Notes: generated from the sequence alone by a model not told the origin. A stretch of DNA of 64,000 bases from Plasmopara viticola (GCA_001695595.3 MBPM02000035.1:372001-436000), one strand, 5' to 3'. Shown: positions 43,986-55,463, counted from the stretch's first letter. Numbers and translations are program-made.

Positions 43986-45965
43986 CAAAAGGCCAGAAAA
44001 GGCCAGAAAAGACTTTTATTTTGTTTCACTACTCGGTTGTATGGCGGCACAAACAAGCAAAGGCGGTCTCAGAAGCTTGTGCTCGGAAAGTAAGTCGTTC
44101 AAATTGGCCTGGATGATCGACTGGCTTAGATGTAGCAAGTAGTTGTGAGCTAATGATCTGATAAACACATCTACATTGTATTTTCCAAGCAGTGCTCGCA
44201 CCACAATTATGTCAGATGTTGAGCCAAAGACTCGTTCCACCTGACTTTGACCTCAAATGTGCCCCCGCAATAAAAGCATTCGACCACATTAACACTAAAA
44301 AGTTCAATGGAACGAACTTCTGAGCGCGAGAATTTGATTGCAGATTGTGGTAGGAAGCAAAATTAATGGAAAGTGGTATTTCACGAGTTCGAGCTGGAGC
44401 ACTTGACGTCAAAGCTGGACAAGTCAACGTACAATCACAGGATTTGCAAGGCAATCGCTTTCATTCGCCTTGCAGTGGAGGTAAACTCAGTTGCAAATGC
44501 TAGTGGTGCGCACAATGCACGACCACGGCCGGGAAAAATCTTTGCGAAAAAGAGTTTGGCGAGTAATTTCTTTCTTCGTCGTCACTTCTTAGTGGTCAAG
44601 ATGAAAAAAATAGATGCATGCTGGATATTGTCAACAAGATCTAGACGCTGGTGTGAATCCCGACGCTATGAGCACTCCGATTGATGAAGACGACCTATCT
44701 ATAACGCTTCTTAAAGTATGAGCGAGTCGTACGCGTTTCTCATCGCGGCATTGGAGTCAAAGGTGGCTTGTAGTCGCTTTTAATTAATGACTCGTCTAAT
44801 CGCTTGTATTGAATTGATATGACTAGCCGAATTATTCGTGTAAGCCACCATTAACCTACAACACTTACGCTTTGTTTGTATACCCTGTAGAATACGGCTA
44901 ACTTTGTACATAAGAAGGTCGGAATCGATTAAATACGTGAAGCGCAGCCGAAGACCTAATTTGCAGTAAACAGACGTAGTCTTTGCTTAAAAATTGTGAG
45001 TTCATGCCTCCGACCTCTTTAAAATACTTACAATCGAGATGATCCAACTGCCTGACTCAAAGAGTTATTATTAATTCATTTCAAGACCTAGTGATATCTT
45101 ACACTTTAGAGGTAAAGTAAACTTTATTCACATTTATTAAACATCTACTTCACATACGATGTAGCATTGTGATTTATACAAAAATGCGTATACGCAATGG
45201 TAATTAGACCAAGTACCGCATTTCTTGAGCTCTTTAATACTAAACACTGTCTTCTTTTGACGTTCCAACTTTCACTTGACTTGTATCACATGGAAAAGGT
45301 GCCAGGCTTATGTTGCCTTCGGTCGTAAGTGTTTCTCCTTTTATAAGGGCATAAAGCCTAGCGCTATCGTCATTTACTGGCATGTCTGCTGTCAATTGAC
45401 AAAAACGGCTACCGCTGCTTGATGAGCGTTATGCGTCGCCGTACTCATTCTAAAAGGTTGACGGTCCCAAAGTGCCACAGTTGTGTCGACAAGATTAAGC
45501 ATTGACGCGCCAACGCCTTTCATGGTGTCCAGCAAAAAGCTTTCCGCATCAAAGTTTATCGAAGTCACTACTCAGAAAAAAATGTGCTCTTTCGCGTGTG
45601 TAGATATAACGGTTTATCAAATACCTCAGCCTCGGGCTGGCCATCTCATGCCACTTATACACGTAAGCGCGGTGTTGCGCGTTAGGTCATTTGCCATTCT
45701 TCGTGCATCTTTATGGTTTTGCATATTGTATTTTTGTCTATACCTGATAAGCGACATATAAAAAAAAACAAAGCAGGGGCTTGACTCATATAAAATATCT
45801 CATATATCAAATCATGTATAAACCTTATATATACCGGTAAACCAGGACTTTGAATCTTCATTAAAATAGAGAGGTACCTTCTAGTCTCGTCGCCACGCTT
45901 AACAGCCAGTTCATATCGCAGTGATCGCCGATTTTATCCCATTAACGCGTATCACAGTATCATCG
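43986..45965. repeat. Palindrome spacer, left part: diverged arm-like sequence
   Basis: 44010-45480 resembles 40480-41800 in the same orientation (for example the CGAGCACTACTT/GCAGTGCTCGCAC-type region and the A-C-T-C-x-A-A-G-A-G-T-T-A-T-T-A-T stretch near 45057) and so is an older relative of the arm. The rest, 45480-45965, contains no recognised feature. Confidence 0.4.
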
Positions 45966-46310
45966 GGCGTGAAGAAGCACCTTTTCCCTTAACAGTTGCC
46001 AGCATTTCTTATAGACCTCGATCTCAGTATGCATTTTAGGGATGTGTGGTAGGTATGTACCGTGCTGCGAGCATTGTCTCAATGATGCTTGTTACCCTAA
46101 TTGCAATGCAACAGAATGCACAGCCATAAGAACGCCATACAATCCAACAGGTTGCTATTCTTACAATCATGTCGACGACACGACACGAATATTGATAAGA
46201 TTGGACATCTGGCTACTTTCGTGGACGTACTATCCCCAGAAATCGTTGGGAAATCTGCATCAAAGATTGTCGCTACAATTTTTTAAGCTCCTATTATGTC
46301 CACACCCTCC
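45966..46310. repeat. GIP-C upstream block
   Basis: The landmarks of 32039-32622 (GTGAAGAAGCA, ATCTCAGTATGCA, GATTGGaCATCTGGCTACTTTCGTG) occur in the same order relative to the gene as in B. Some inner parts are replaced. Confidence 0.6.
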
Positions 46311-46317
46311 GTACCAA

Positions 46318-46332
46318 AACCCTATTAGGGTT
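46318..46332. promoter_or_regulatory. Palindrome AACCCTATTAGGGTT upstream of GIP-C
   Basis: Same inverted repeat as in A and B (the central base is the complement), at -261 to -275 from the ATG. Confidence 0.5.
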
Positions 46333-46532
46333 AAACAAAGGTTGTACCTACCACAGAGTTTTTACTGAAGGCATACCCATGCTAGGTTTTTGCACTTCTA
46401 AAGGTCATACTTCCCTTTTAAATGTGCCACGACGCATGGCGTATCAAATGGTGTTGAGTACCCGTTTTTGTGTGATCCTTTATTCCAAGACATGCCGTTC
46501 GAGCCTTTGCAAACTTTTTGGACCCAGTTCAT

Positions 46533-46548
46533 CACTTTGAAATTTTCC
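46533..46548 (+). promoter_or_regulatory. Conserved GIP upstream motif (CACTTTGAAATTTTCC), GIP-C
   Basis: Lies at -60 to -45 from the ATG at 46593, exactly as in A, B and D. It is preceded by TTCATCACTTT, which resembles an oomycete initiator. Confidence 0.55.
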
Positions 46549-46592
46549 TCCTATTCCACACCACCTTTCAAGCCGCATCACTTGACAACACG

Positions 46593-47372
46593 ATGAAGAT
46601 TTCTGCCACCATTGCCGCTGCTCTGATAGCGATTGCTGGTTTCGCCGTCAACGCTGAGCACAATTCGCGGAGGCTTATTTTGGGGGGACAAACCGTGAAC
46701 AACGGCACGAAGACATATACTGTCGGCCTTCGCGAAATCGTCGATGCTGACAGCTATTGCGGTGGTGTTCTAATTGCTTCCACACTCGTGCTCACTGTTG
46801 TTTCATGCCTCGAAGATAAGGTTCCTAACTACGTATCGGTAGGTACGCACTACCTAAACCAGACACTGGACGGCGAGCAGATTCCGGTCGCGTCAGTTCA
46901 CTTTCACCCGGACTACAATCCTTCACTCGGGAGCTTTGACTTTGTTCTGCTGAAACTGGCCACACCGAGCAAATACATCCCCATTCGGCTTCCTAATGCG
47001 GACGGTTCGGATACTACGACAAACATGACAGCAACAGCCATGGGCTGGGGTGTGACCAGTGTTTCCGATGGCGAAGTCTCGTACGAACTACAGGGTGTCG
47101 ATCTGAGAGTGTGGAGCTACGATGAGTGCTTTGCTTTATTCGATATAGATGAAACGAGCGTGTGCGCAGGCGGTGTTGAGGGCATGGACACGTGCGATGT
47201 TGATACTGGTGGTCCACTGGTCAAAAAGGAGCCGAAGAAAGGTGACGAGGAAGACATCCTCATTGGTCTCATTGGCTGGGGTTACGGTTGCGGTCAAGAG
47301 GGGTATCCGACCGTATTTTCGCGCGTGTCGGTCGCTGTTCCATGGATTGATTCCGTAATTGCAAGCCCGTAG
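46593..47372 (+). CDS. GIP-like secreted S1 protease homologue, copy C
   Basis: Encodes 259 residues. The ATG at 46593 starts the signal peptide shared with A (M-K-I-S-A-T to V-N-A-E-H); an upstream in-frame Met at 46518 is in the presumed leader. The His position is Ser71 (V-V-S-C), Asp116 is kept (S-F-D-F-V), and the nucleophile is Thr205 (V-D-T-G-G-P). The pocket Asp199 is kept. Cysteines 56/72, 179/191 and 201/233 fit S1 pairing. Residues 1-200 are almost the same as copy A, but from P-L-V-K onward it carries the longer charged loop and the G-Y-G-C-G-Q-E, A-V-P-W variants of copy B, so it looks mosaic. It is in the spacer of the large palindrome, on the opposite strand to A and B. Predicted secreted, non-proteolytic, glucanase-inhibitor-type (family inference). 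Confidence 0.88.
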   Translation: MKISATIAAALIAIAGFAVNAEHNSRRLILGGQTVNNGTKTYTVGLREIVDADSYCGGVLIASTLVLTVVSCLEDKVPNYVSVGTHYLNQTLDGEQIPVASVHFHPDYNPSLGSFDFVLLKLATPSKYIPIRLPNADGSDTTTNMTATAMGWGVTSVSDGEVSYELQGVDLRVWSYDECFALFDIDETSVCAGGVEGMDTCDVDTGGPLVKKEPKKGDEEDILIGLIGWGYGCGQEGYPTVFSRVSVAVPWIDSVIASP

Positions 47373-48158
47373 ATGAGCTTATAAGAATTGCTCGTGCTAG
47401 CGCTGCAATAGAACGTTTCTTTTTCATCACTTGTATTACATCGTGCTTATTGGATTTGACGCTGTCAACGCATAACATTAGCTTTAGTGCATCTAGCATC
47501 AGGTGTGCTAAATACTAGAAGGGTATCGTTAATGAACGCCTCTGAATAAATCCTGTCTAAATATTATAGAGTATTTTGCACATCGCCTGTGAGCAGTATA
47601 CCACCAATTTGCTTTTACATATGAGGAAAGGCTAGGACAGGTTTTGAGTAAAAGCGATGATTGTAGTGAAGCCCTTTTTTTCCATATACGTTCCCGAGGC
47701 AACGATCCAGATACCTCACACAACTACTGAGTTGAGTTTACAGTATTGATGAATACTGCATTGTTCGGGTGTCGCTCATTTCCTATACAGGTAGTCCTCA
47801 TCTTCGTATTAATTTTATGGTGTTGTGAATGATATTGCATCAGGCATTACAGAAGTCAGCTGTATGATAGGGCTGTGATGAGCTTTGTACAGGTACGTGC
47901 CAACTCGACGATGCATTTCTGGGAAAAAAATCGACAATCCCACAGCCCATTAGTCAATCTGGTTATACATAGAAAAGATTATTTTAGTGAAGCCACATTC
48001 GCTTTGATACGTCACTGAAGCAACGGCCAGATACCTTCAACAATGGTTGGCTTGAATGTACGATTTCCGTATCTTTCCGGGTCCAGGTAGAGAGAACAAA
48101 GTGGTCGCAAAGCAATTGCTTGTGAGTTTGCCTACAGGCTTGCAGAATAGGATCTAAT
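47373..48158. repeat. Downstream flank of the GIP-C cassette
   Basis: Reverse match to the GIP-A and GIP-B downstream flanks: CTCATCTACGGGCTTGCAAT near the stop, GCGTTGACAGCGTCAA, GTTCCCGAgGCAACGATCC, and GGGCTGTGATGAGCTTTGTA near 47875. No gene. Confidence 0.6.
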
Positions 48159-48300
48159 TCATGAAGCATATAAAGAAGCGCGCGAGAAAACGGCCGGAAA
48201 CTCTTCTTCAACGCATTCGCGATCCCAGCAGGCCAGACCAATGAAAATTTTAACATTTTCCTGCTTTTTGATCATTGGGTCACCTTGATCACCAGCTCGA
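48159..48300 (-). pseudogene. GIP-like C-terminal fragment
   Basis: Minus-strand reading A-G-D-Q-G-D-P-M-I-K-K-Q-E, then I-F-I-G-L-A-C-W, then F-P-A-V-F-S-R-A corresponds to the region from the Ser loop to the C-terminus of a GIP. The nucleophile position is Gln here. Nothing upstream of the loop remains. Confidence 0.55.
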
Positions 48301-48899
48301 TTTCTGTTCTTCTTATTGATCATTGCGTCAGGATGATATAGAGGAGCCAGCAGAAGGATTGTACTTCGCACTGGTTGCTGAACATATTTTGGATAGGATG
48401 TGTGTCAGTGGGTTGAAAATGGTTGGGGTACAAGTACTAATACAAATAATCAAAGAAAGTAAGAAGCACAGCGGAACACTTGTCGCTACATACGGCGTTT
48501 GTTGTTTGCAGTACGGTATAGAAATTACTGTTCCCCTCTTTAGAAAATGCGCTAAGAATCGGCCGAATTATATTAAGACTTGCTAAAGTACCATATCAAT
48601 TGTAAATTTTCGTCACTAATGCAATAGTGAGAAGCTTCACATATGCAGTTCCTTGAGCAAATTATAATACTTGTAGAAAGCCACCGAATCACAGAATACA
48701 CTATGATACAAGTCACAATTTGTGTTACCATTAAAGCACTAAAGTGCACTATACCATCAATGTCTGAGGATAGCACCATTTCTTCTACTCGATCTTCATA
48801 TTGCTGCTGTTGTGTTGTCGTTCTAAGCGTGACATGATCAGAATGAAGAGCGTCTTCACCGTTGGGTGGAATCGATGTCTCGAAGCTCGATGACTAAGC

Positions 48900-49560
48900 T
48901 GTTAGAACAATGCACTCTTCTTATCCATTCTGCTGTGAGTGACAAAACAACAGGATTACCGCAGTCGTGACCTCAAGTAGTTAGATTAATGAGAATGTTT
49001 CCATCTAATGAGAATGCAGTGAACCACCATTCTCAACCTTGATATCAGGCTTGTACTATCAAAATCATACGGTACAGCACTTCTGAAAACACACGTTTTG
49101 CCGTTCCCATCGCTTTGAACCAGTGAGGCATTCCGGGGCCCCGTGAATTAGCGCTTCATACGGCCCACCATGCTGTTGTATTTGATGCTAATAATTTTGT
49201 AAACTCTTGCTTGGCAAACTTGTTCTTGCATGCGGTTTCCCTTGCCGCATTGTTGAACTCGCCGCCGTTGTAGCGCCTGATCGCTTTGTCTCCCAAGTTC
49301 TTAGCCTCAAAGTTAAACATAGCAAACGCGGCCGGCACGTCATTTTTCTTGCACAGTGGGCATATTGTCATGTAGCGGTTTTTCATCATATTAAAGCTGA
49401 CGATGTACCTGTATCTGGACGTCGACGCGGATATCTTTAGTCCCGCAACGTCCGAGCATGTTACGTTGTCAGCACGCTCTCTCTTGCTCCCAAATCGTTT
49501 TCTCAAGTCCTGAAGGACTCGTGCATCTTCTTGGTAGCTACGCACTTCTCACATCATTGC
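48900..49560 (-). pseudogene. Ty1/Copia integrase fragment (inverted partner of 25530-26460)
   Basis: The 49156-49545 frame has a long uninterrupted integrase start: S-K-R-E-R-A, then M-M-K-N-R-Y-M-T-I-C-P-L, N-D-V-P-A-A-F-A-M-F, R-Y-N-G-G-E-F-N-N-A-A-R-E-T and K-Q-E-F-T-K. The second catalytic Asp position (S-D-N/G-G-E-F) reads R-Y-N-G-G-E-F. Downstream it decays as in its partner. Confidence 0.75.
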
Positions 49561-49576
49561 GAACTCTATTATATCA

Positions 49577-51270
49577 TCTCTAGTCGCATTCAGCACATAC
49601 TGCGAGGATTATTCGGATCGAGTTCATGCTAGCAACCGGGGAATAAGTCTCGAAAAAGTCGACGCCATACTTCTGTCTAAAACCTTTCGCGACCAGTCGT
49701 GCCTTGTATCGCACGATAGCGCCATTCTGATCACGCTTCTTGGCAAACATCCAAATTGTGCGTCCAATCTTTCCTCGTGGCAACAATGTTCACGTTTTAT
49801 TCTCTTCATCGAAGCTCAGCATCCATTGCTCTACGCCATTTTGTTGCATCGTCGCTTGCCATTGCCTGAGCATACGTAGTCGGTGAGTCCGTATCATCGT
49901 CAATACTCACGGCGTAGGCAAGAACGGCTTCCGTAATTAGTCCAACTTCATCAATCCTAGCACACTTCGGAGTCTATGAGCCCTCACTGTCTTCTGTCGA
50001 CTTCCCACCATCGGAGCCGTTTCTTAGCATAAACTCTTATTCTTGTTCGCTTTACTTCAGGCTAAAACACCAAACGATCTTCTTGTCGCACTCGGAACGG
50101 TTGGTGATACTCCGTTAGCTCAAGCCTGTTTCGGACAGGGCTCTCAGAAGGCATTAGCCGCTGTACAACGGCGCTTGGCGTACAATCTATATCATTCATT
50201 TTGTTATCCGCGAGTTTCTCTTCGACAGCTCTCGTGGGATCGTCCGGAATTGGCTGTCGATCCACTTGGTGCTGAACATTGACTTCATAACCATCCTTCA
50301 TTACTTGAACAATTGGTTCCGGCTTGAGCTCTTGCGTGTAGTTAATGCCGACCACCTCACGCTCATCCACTTTACAGAGCGGGTCACTTTAATCTTGGCA
50401 TTCTCCAAGTCAAACACGCGATAGCCCTTGGCACTCTCTGCATAGCCGAGAAACATACACTTTAAACTCCTGGGTTCCAGTTTGGTCCGCTTCACATCGT
50501 CAATATGAGTGTAGCCTTGAGAACCAACTACGCGCAGGTGATCCATTTGAGGTATCATCTTGAAAGCTAGCTCGTACGGCGTAATGTCAGGATGGACCGT
50601 GTTACTAGAGCGATTAGTTGAATAAACCGCTTCCGCCCACCATTCCGTCAACGCGCTTTTGTAGTGTAACATGCTGCGGGCTTTCTCCATAGTTGTCCTG
50701 TCCGTACGCTCCGCCACTCCGTTTTGCTGAGGGCTGTATGGAACGGAGCGCTGGTGTACAACGCCGTTCTATTGGCATATTCCAGCCATTTTCTTGTTTA
50801 CAAACTCGGTTCCGCTGTCGGATCGCAAACACCTTAGCCGTGCACCCCATTGGTGTTCGTATAACGTCAGGAAATACTTGAATATGCCAGCCACTTCTCT
50901 CTTGCTCTTGATCCGAAATAACGCAACATATCGTGAAAAATCATCCGAAAGTAAAAACGTACTTGGCACCACCCTTCGAGGAAGTTCTCATCGGCCCCAT
51001 GACATCTGTGTGAACACGCTTCAACGCACGTGTCGTCTTTGTCATCGAACGAGACGGAAACACCGTGACCATCTGCTTGCCCTCAAACACCCGGCACACA
51101 ATGATTCCACACTTTGTTTAATTACTGGGATATTATTAGTTAATCGCTGTGTCCTGATCAGCATATCCTTGCTGGGGTGCTCTATGCGGGCATGCCAAAG
51201 CTCGTTCGAGAATCAGGCGCTATTTCCCGACAGTCTAAGACCTCGATAGTTGCAGCCACACCATTGGCAA
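49577..51270 (-). pseudogene. Ty1/Copia integrase to RT-start remnant
   Basis: From high to low coordinates: a zinc-binding C-x-x-C end near 51100, integrase core start V-H-T-D-V near 51010, F-S-D-D-F-S-R-Y-V-A near 50945, L-R-S-D-S-G-T-E-F at about 50800-50830 (second Asp), P-Q-Q-N-G-V-A-E-R near 50710 (catalytic Glu), then the 138-codon C-terminal part at 50301-50717, a linker, and at 49580-49786 the RT start (Y-K-A-R-L-V-A-K-G-F-R-Q-K-Y-G-V-D-F-F-E-T-Y-S-P-V). It stops abruptly at about 49577, where RT should continue. That continuation type is found in the palindrome arms. Confidence 0.8.
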
Positions 51271-51984
51271 GCTTCCCGGTGCGATTTCCTTGCTGGTAAC
51301 ACTTCGTCATGGAAAGAATGTTGCTGACTTGTAAAAGAGTATGAATCTGCGCTCAGCCTGCCAAAGCCGGAACCGACATTGTGGTCTTAGCCGCTGGCGC
51401 AGCATGCTATAACTCGTTAAAAATATCAAAAGACTATGTCGTTCATGCCTTAGCAGTGTAAACAAACGTTATTTGGCTAATTCGCGCGCTCACTAAATAC
51501 CACTCCATTGCGGCTATGGGCTCAGAAGGGGAAAAATAGCCAAGCAAAATGCTGACACACGCACCTATCGCAGTACACGAAAAATTCTAGGCTCCGTGTC
51601 CAAAAAGCCCAGTATGTAAAGACGGAACAGTTGAAATATACGTCAAACATAACATTCCGATGATGCGATAACAATAATAGTCGCCTATTACGAATGGCCG
51701 ACTGCAGGTAAGAATTTTGTAAGCAAAATTATGAAGATACAAAATGCCCACTGCGCAACGCTGCACTCGCTTGTTGTGAGACAACTAAATTAAGATTGAG
51801 ATATCTGGAAGCTGCTCTACTGACACATGTAAGAGAGCATAGTTTCCACTAAGCACTGATAATTTACTATAGAGTTGCTAAGAACACTTCTTGCTGGACA
51901 AAGTTAATATGAAGTTGATAAGAATACTCTCTTGCAAGACACCATTGTACATCAATGCTTGATTGTGTAGACATAAATGTGGTA
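51271..51984. repeat. Palindrome spacer, right edge
   Basis: 51350-51984 matches 14900-15640 and 19390-19800 as part of the dispersed retroelement repeat. It is not mirrored on the left side of the spacer. No domain recognised. Confidence 0.45.
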
Positions 51985-53089
51985 CTTAGAGACCGTCGAT
52001 CTTTAAAAAAGAGTACGGCAACGCATGACGCTCATCAAGCAGTGATAGGTCTGTTTGTGTGTCTAACGCAGACATGTTGGTAAATGGCAATACCGCTCGG
52101 TTAAACAATCTTTTTTAGAGAGGAAATGGTACGATCAAAAACAAAAGTTTGGCGAGGCTTATAAGGCCGACATAATTGCCGAAATATTTACCTTACGACC
52201 TGTAAACAAAAGGTGTGCGTGGATCTTTTTTTTGAAGCGTACGTCATATCTGTAATAGAATTTAAGGCAGATATATCAGAATATGATCTCACAACACACA
52301 CCCTCGGGATCACCAACTGATAAGCATTACAACATTAAATTCTGGAGCCTATACACTGTGTTGCACGAAAGTGATCTCAAGTAAATTAAACAGTGTGACG
52401 TCATTGACAAACGATTTCGCTAGAAATATGAATCGGGATTGGTTCGTGTCAGAAGACCAAAAGCTATATTGTACAAAGCACTCGCCTTAAATAAGCTAAA
52501 TGAGTTCACCAACTTCACCACAGGTGCCGATTCCAGAAAAAGTTGTGCTGAAAAACAGTATGTCAGAATGTACATCATACAGCACACTTAAATTAAGCGG
52601 CGAATACTATCAAGTGAAAGAATGACATATAATTGACCGTTGGCAGCATTCTGAGCAGTAGTGGTAGGTGAGGATCCATAAGCTCTTAAAAGGACTAGTA
52701 AAGCTTTATCGCATGGTGGCTCAGTTGATTAGGAACACATGGCGTATGCACAGACATAGGTCGATGACAATATTGTCCATCGAATAAGAAGACAGGCATG
52801 AGAAACCACATTGCTTACTTGCAAACAGTGCTCAAGTCCACGCGCAAGAGTAAATTCTACACTAATGCATATCAATGTACCTCCAGCATATAAGAAAGCT
52901 TATTCAAGGGTGCTAAAAACATGTCTTTTTAACACATTCTAATAATGTCAAGGTCATTGCATGTTGGGCAATTCCGTTGTCATAGACAGACTTTCAAAAT
53001 TGGCTCGGCCGTTTCAAATACCTAGCGCAAGTTAAGTAAATGTAGCAAGACCACTATTTTATTTTATTAAAAAAAGTGGTGGACTCGAA

Positions 53090-53330
53090 ACCCAGCACGA
53101 AGAAGCATTTGGTTGGTTCAAATAGAGCAAATTAGAAGCTGAACTTAACCTTGCCGGATCTGAATGACAATTCAGTGTCATCCGTGACGCCTCCAGTTTT
53201 ATCATCGGCGCTGCACTGCTGGCATGTACCGAGAAGAAAGATCGCGTGACCGCATTTATAATTTTACCTTAAACGATCATTTAAGTCTATCGTCGGAGAT
53301 CGAGGCCCCAATGCTCTGACGTTCAAGACG
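53090..53330 (+). pseudogene. Ty3/Gypsy RT/RNase H junction remnant, right arm
   Basis: E-E-A-F followed by L-N-L-A-G, F-S-V-I-R-D-A-S-like sequence and C-T-E-K-K-D-R-V-T-A-F. Same piece as at 20930-21180 and, on the other strand, near 42630-42880. Confidence 0.55.
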
Positions 53331-55375
53331 CTTTTAATCACGTATCCGCGGTTTCTATTATACAACGCTTACTGCTTTAAAACTAGAGGCGTCGCGGCCA
53401 CGAGCAGCGCATCTCAAAGTTCTTGGAAGCCGCCTTGCTGACCTTGGTATGGTGTTGTAGAGCATAGGCCACACGACGACTGTCCGACGGTAGCTGACAA
53501 CCAGTGTAAGGCCCAACAAGCTCATATTGGAATTGCCGCTTTACTCGCCCTATTTTCTCAGACTGTCGCAAAAACGATCAGAAACTAGACCTTTTAGGAA
53601 CTTTGTACTAGATGCTATCGTGATCCTTGGTCATCATCGACGTTTCATGAGTTCATCTTTGTGCGCACCACCGTTACGGCTAGCATTGGCGGTACTTATT
53701 TTAGCTTTCAAACAAGATCGATAGTCTACGTAAGAAAGAACCTGTTACAATCTGACTCTAATAGATGTGCGCCGCTCGCAGCTCCTATATTATTAGCATT
53801 TATGAAGCCCGACATTTCTTCGTAAGAACCACAACCGGATCGTCGGACAAAAACTTGTACTCCAACTGCGATCGATGCGTTCAAAGGATGTTTATTTATT
53901 GTTATTGCACCTCGTGCTCTCGTGCCATATTAAGGTTGTTGCTCTAAGCTACGGCCATCCAGGCTAAAACAATTGATTGTAGTTTATTATGGAGTACGTG
54001 AAGTGCATATCGAGCACACTGGTCACTCGCAAACAAGCGTTGAGCGGCATTAATATTGGCTTAGGTAGGTGCAGCGTATGCAGTTACCATTTAAACGGAG
54101 CGACTTGACAATGCAAGCTGCAGGTCAAGGTATAACGACATACACGATTTAAATTTCTATACAAGTTGATGCTACCGATTTGTCTGATTCAATTTAAGTG
54201 AAAGTACGAACGTCAAAAGAAGGCAGTGCTTAGTATAAAAGAGCTAATAGAGATGCAGCACTTGGTTCAACGACCTTTGCGCAGAAGTATACATTACATT
54301 GCTGGATAGCATATGAATTAGCTGCTTGTTCTTCAACAAAATTAGAGAAAATTTTCTTCATATTTTAAAAGTGTAACGAATACACTAGGTCTCGGAATTG
54401 ACAAATCATAATAATAATTCTTTGAGTGCGGCAGTCGTGATGTGTGACGCATATTGGCTTTTGATATAATGAAATGATAACAGGCCTGAACTCACGCTTT
54501 TATTAAGCAAAGTCTACGTCAGCACTGCGAATAAAATCTTGAACTACGATTCCCGACCGTGAGCTTTTTACCTATAGAATTAGCCATGATCTACAGTTTA
54601 TATTTACAAGGTGTAAGTTTTGCAAATTGACGGCGGTATACGGTTTAGCTTAGTTTACACGAAAACCGGCTAGCCATAGCAGCATTGGATAATTAATTAA
54701 CTGTAAGCGACAACGGATCTTTTTTGCCTCTAATGCTGTGATAAGAAACGCGTACAACTCGCTTAGATTTCTAAAAACCGGTCTAAATAAGTCGTTCTCA
54801 TCAATTGAAGTGCTTACTGCGTCTGGGTTCTTCCATATGGTCTAGATCTTGTTTATATTCTTCAAAACGCCTTCGTCTCGACCTCAAAGAAGCGATGACG
54901 AAATAAAATGTTACTCGCCAGACTCTTTGTCTCAAATTTTCTTTCAGTCGTGACCATGCATCATGCGCATCACTAGCACAACTAATCAACTACAACTGAG
55001 AAATTATCATTATAAGGCGGATGATAGCCTATGCCTTGTAAATCTTGTGCTTAAAGTTGACTTGTCCAACTTGCAAGTTAGGTGCTCCAGCTTGATCACT
55101 CTACATACCAATTACCATAAATTGCTCTTTCAAGCACCGTCTGCAATTCGATTTCTTGTACAAACGTTCGTTCCCTTATTCTTGTTTCGGGCGGATGCTT
55201 TTTTAAGGGGGCAAAGTGGATGTCAAGTCAGGGAAACCGAGGCTTTGGTTCATAACCCAATAGAATTGTCGTGCGAGCACTACTTAAAAATTGCAAAGTA
55301 GATTTGTCTATCAGATGCTGAGCTCACAGTTCCCTGCCACGATTTAGACAGTCAACTATCTAAGCCAACCAGAAC

Positions 55376-55463
55376 GACCAACTATCCGGGCACAATCATC
55401 TCGGACCGCCGATGCACAAATAAGCATCGGCGGTCCCGGATGGTTGCGCTCGAATAGTTAGTC
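55376..55463. repeat. Long imperfect hairpin (88 bp), right arm
   Basis: Inverted counterpart of 40507-40594. The inner arms GGACCGCCGATGC and GCATCGGCGGTCC are unchanged, while the outer arms have separate substitutions. Confidence 0.7.
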
